Shown here piece after piece: positions 7,281 through 8,867 of a stretch of 8,867 nt of DNA (position 1 is its first letter; every line of letters begins with the position of its first letter). The position numbers and the translations under genes are program-made. The stretch lies in NCBI GenBank assembly GCA_018304445.1, contig JAGVWD010000009.1, positions 1-8,867 of the forward strand. The letters are read 5' to 3'. Under the pieces are notes generated by a model that ran no database searches, was not told the DNA's origin, and saw nothing but the letters and a program-made list of their open reading frames with translations. The stretch comes from Candidatus Iainarchaeum sp. (GTDB lineage: Archaea; Iainarchaeota; Iainarchaeia; Iainarchaeales; JAXPJC01).

Positions 7281-7318
7281 ATCCGCATTTCCGCCTCTTT
7301 TTTATTCTTTTTCTTTCC
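7265..7318 (+). terminator. Hairpin and T-rich terminator after metK
   Basis: AATGCGG (7267-7273) pairs with CCGCATT (7283-7289) across a 9-nt loop containing the metK stop codon; GG 7265-7266 and CC 7291-7292 extend the stem with one bulged T. The stem is followed by CCGCC and a pyrimidine-rich stretch with six T (7298-7303) and five T (7308-7312). This fits transcription termination before the deacylase gene 59 bp downstream. The sequence ATTTCCGCCT recurs after the giant surface-protein gene. Confidence 0.6.
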
Positions 7319-7339
7319 GAATTCATAATCTGATCCAAA

Positions 7340-7792
7340 ATGCTAGAAGACTTTATTGAAACTAACAATGTAAAGGCGGAAATCATCAATTGCGCAAGGG
7401 AAGTGCAGAGCGCAAAGGATGTAATGGATTTGCTTAAAGTTCCGCCTGAGAAAATAGCAAAGACAGTCCTTTTTATTGATTCAAACACAAATCCTGTGCT
7501 GATTATCCAATCAGGCAATAAGCGCGTTTCCGAGAAGAAGGTATGCGCATTGCTTAATGTGGCAAGCATGAGGCTCGCTAGCGCAGGGGAAACGCTTGAA
7601 ATTACAGGCTATGAAATCGGGGGAATTCCCCCAATCTCAATTTATGCGGTAAAAACCATAATGGACAGCTCAGTGGCAGCGCAATCAGAAGTCATAACAG
7701 GCGGCGGGGACAAACTGCATCTGATGCGCATCTCCCCAAAGGCAATCCAGGAAAACGTTGAAGGAATTATAATCGAGGATGTTGCGGAATAA
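7340..7792 (+). CDS. YbaK/EbsC-family aminoacyl-tRNA deacylase
   Basis: A 150-aa stand-alone member of the YbaK/ProX editing family, which hydrolyses mischarged aminoacyl-tRNAs (for example Cys- or Ala-tRNA-Pro) in trans. Diagnostic features are the conserved lysine in IAKTVLF (Lys41, matching the lysine of the family's KTL motif), the Gly/Pro loop TGYEIGGIPPIS (89-100, GGIPP at 94-98), and GGGDKLHLMRISP (121-133) forming the far side of the pocket. Length is normal for the family (about 150-160 aa) and the fold appears complete. Which amino acid and tRNA it edits cannot be read from the sequence; the GGIPP loop differs from the GGISP of E. coli YbaK. No clear ribosome-binding site precedes the ATG. 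It is 59 bp after metK across a T-rich terminator, and it converges on the next gene with only 10 bp between their stop codons; a T5 run at 7800-7804 may end its transcript. Confidence 0.9.
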   Translation: MLEDFIETNNVKAEIINCAREVQSAKDVMDLLKVPPEKIAKTVLFIDSNTNPVLIIQSGNKRVSEKKVCALLNVASMRLASAGETLEITGYEIGGIPPISIYAVKTIMDSSVAAQSEVITGGGDKLHLMRISPKAIQENVEGIIIEDVAE

Positions 7793-7802
7793 ATACTAAT
7801 TT

Positions 7803-8213
7803 TTACCGATGTTGTCGTCTGCTTTCTTGCATTTTTTCCATCGCAGCTATTACCTTTGGGTCTTTTACAGCATTTATCAATATCTGCGGGTTCTGAGCAA
7901 CAGCCCTATATCCAGGGATCCAAGATGCAATTTCCTTTGAAGTGTATGCAAGGTGTGGGCTTCGCCTTGCCCAATAATCCAACTTTTTTACAGAACTTCT
8001 TGCTAATTTTGCAACCAGTGCAGCATTACCGTGCTGGGCAGCAACAATCATCTCTTGTTTATCTACAATCCAAGAATCACTTTTTTTTACAACCCCGGGT
8101 CTTCCAACTTTTTCTAACCAGAATTTCTCAGCTCCTAAAACCTTTAGAACATTACTTCCATACTTTCTTCTTAAAGGTTCGCCAATCATTTTAATCACAG
8201 CAGGTCTTCTCAT
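7803..8213 (-). CDS. Small basic protein of unknown function
   Basis: I do not recognise this 136-aa protein. It is rich in Lys and Arg, has no signal peptide or membrane segment, and has four Trp (residues about 32, 48, 81 and 93), mostly in an alpha-helical-looking sequence. Segments such as EMIVAAQHGNAALVAKLARS (54-73) look like a helical repeat unit, but no full repeat is visible. The strong positive charge would suit nucleic-acid binding, which is only inference. The start is supported by GGTGA 4 nt upstream and a TATA-like TATTTAAA about 32 nt upstream. Codon use differs from neighbours: Leu is often TTA or CTA, Arg mostly AGA, Ala mostly GCT or GCA, and the gene is more AT-rich than metK or the surface-protein genes. 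That suggests recent acquisition or weak expression-related selection. It lies 83 bp after the sufS-like gene on the same strand. Confidence 0.75.
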   Translation of the reverse strand: MRRPAVIKMIGEPLRRKYGSNVLKVLGAEKFWLEKVGRPGVVKKSDSWIVDKQEMIVAAQHGNAALVAKLARSSVKKLDYWARRSPHLAYTSKEIASWIPGYRAVAQNPQILINAVKDPKVIAAMEKMQESRRQHR

Positions 8214-8217
8214 AATT

Positions 8218-8252
8218 TCACCAATAATAATAGATTGGCGGCAGTTTAAATA
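8218..8252 (-). promoter_or_regulatory. Promoter-like box and ribosome-binding site of the small basic protein gene
   Basis: On the minus strand TATTTAAA (complement of 8245-8252) lies 32-39 nt before the ATG, so transcription would start near 8223. GGTGA (complement of 8218-8222) then sits at the very start of a leader of about 10 nt, 4 nt from the ATG. The short leader suggests the gene has its own promoter even though it follows the sufS-like gene. The rest of the 83-bp spacer shows no other structure I can support. Confidence 0.5.
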
Positions 8253-8296
8253 CTTTGCTGTTGAAGTTAGGTCTTCTGATGGGCAAGTCCACCAGG

Positions 8297-8867
8297 CTAG
8301 TCGAACGCCTTTACAATTTTCTGCAGCTCCTGCGTGAAAATGTCAATTTCCTCTTTTGTGTTGTAGAAATAGAACGAAGCCCTGCACAGCCCCTTCTGGT
8401 TTATGCTCCCAACAAAAGGCTCTGCACAGAGCATTCCGCTCCTTATTGCAATGTTTGCGCTCTCATCAAGCGCAAGCGCGAGGTCATGCGCTTCCAGCTT
8501 TTCATGCTCAAAGAGAACAATCCCTCCCTGCGTTTCAGGATTTTGCGTTCCGTAAATTTTTATTCTAGGAATTTCCGAAATTACATCCAATGCATATTTT
8601 GTAAGCTCCTTCTCATGCTTCCTTATTTTATCTATTCCAATCTTCTGCAAATATTCAATCGCGGCGCCCAATCCATATGCCGCGGCAATATTGGGGGTTC
8701 CGGCTTCAAATTTGTATGGAAGGTCATTCCATGTTGCAGTGTGCTCGCTTACGCTTTTTATCATGTCCCCGCCGTACATAAATGGCTGCATTTTCTCAAG
8801 CAGCTCCTTTTTCCCATAAAGAACGCCAATTCCTGTTGGAGCAAGCATTTTATGGCCTGAGAAGGCA
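8297..8867 (-). CDS. sufS: SufS-like cysteine desulfurase, C-terminal part (N-terminus beyond the right edge)
   Basis: This pyridoxal-phosphate enzyme takes sulfur from cysteine as a protein-bound persulfide for Fe-S cluster assembly, releasing alanine. The frame stays open to the window edge, so the first roughly 200-210 residues of a ~400-aa protein are missing. The visible part starts AFSGHKMLAPTGIGVLYGKK, where the Lys of SGHK (codon 8851-8849) is the PLP-binding residue. FEAGTPNIAAAYGLGAAIEY (about 8710-8651) is the usual SufS/class V signature. RSGMLCAEP carries the catalytic cysteine (codon 8428-8426) on the active-site loop, and CRASFYFYNTKEEID carries the Arg that binds the substrate carboxylate. 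The position of the cysteine and the FEAGTPN motif favour the SufS/CsdA group over NifS/IscS. The Met at 8848 lies just after the PLP lysine and is not a start. Whether suf scaffold genes lie upstream cannot be seen. Confidence 0.95.
   Translation of the reverse strand, partial: AFSGHKMLAPTGIGVLYGKKELLEKMQPFMYGGDMIKSVSEHTATWNDLPYKFEAGTPNIAAAYGLGAAIEYLQKIGIDKIRKHEKELTKYALDVISEIPRIKIYGTQNPETQGGIVLFEHEKLEAHDLALALDESANIAIRSGMLCAEPFVGSINQKGLCRASFYFYNTKEEIDIFTQELQKIVKAFD

Noticed and set aside
7372..7385. AAAGGCGGAAATCA shared with 1394-1407
   Set aside because: At 7372 it is ordinary coding sequence of the deacylase; a 14-base match with a codon-like makeup is not enough to claim a functional repeat.
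8297..8848. Treating the Met at 8848 as the start of a short 183-aa protein
   Set aside because: The frame continues upstream to the window edge with AFSGHK, the PLP-lysine motif of cysteine desulfurases, so this is a gene cut by the window, not a short gene.
8255..8860. Long plus-strand open frame of 201 codons
   Set aside because: It lies opposite the SufS-like gene, whose catalytic motifs are unmistakable, and its own translation shows no recognisable domain.

Overview
The window looks like a piece of an archaeal chromosome, possibly from a DPANN-type or other uncultivated lineage. Supporting signs are AT-rich TATA-like boxes about 25-60 bp upstream of starts, GGAG/GGTGA ribosome-binding sites, a fused HTH-CBS regulator of a kind common in archaea, and very large secreted proteins built of Ig-like domains and rich in N-X-S/T sequons. 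The lineage cannot be fixed from sequence reading alone. Against the archaeal background, the S-adenosylmethionine synthetase is the bacterial-type MetK rather than the archaeal-type enzyme.

Left part (1-5316, all minus strand): two consecutive genes for secreted or membrane-anchored multidomain beta-sandwich proteins. The downstream one (1-1324) is cut by the left edge. The upstream one (1405-5316, 1303 aa) has an N-terminal signal peptide, an internal transmembrane hairpin whose second half looks like another signal peptide with its own cleavage site, about six tandem ~100-residue domains, and a C-terminal anchor with a basic cytoplasmic tail. Both genes have their own promoter-like region. 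A perfect 20-bp palindrome at the end of the large gene, followed by a T-run, looks like a terminator.

Centre (5407-7280): a 202-aa HTH-CBS regulator (minus) is divergent from metK (plus). Their 104-bp shared spacer holds a perfect 20-bp palindrome over the regulator's start codon and a symmetric TATA-like box. This layout suggests an autoregulated regulator that may also tune SAM synthesis in response to an adenosyl ligand, but that link is inference.

Right part (7340-8867): a YbaK-family aminoacyl-tRNA deacylase (plus) converges on a small basic protein of unknown function (minus, more AT-rich codon use). Upstream of that lies the C-terminal part of a SufS-like cysteine desulfurase (minus, cut by the right edge) carrying the PLP-lysine, catalytic-cysteine and substrate-arginine motifs. 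There is no gene-free stretch longer than about 105 bases, and I saw no tRNA, rRNA, CRISPR array or insertion sequence.
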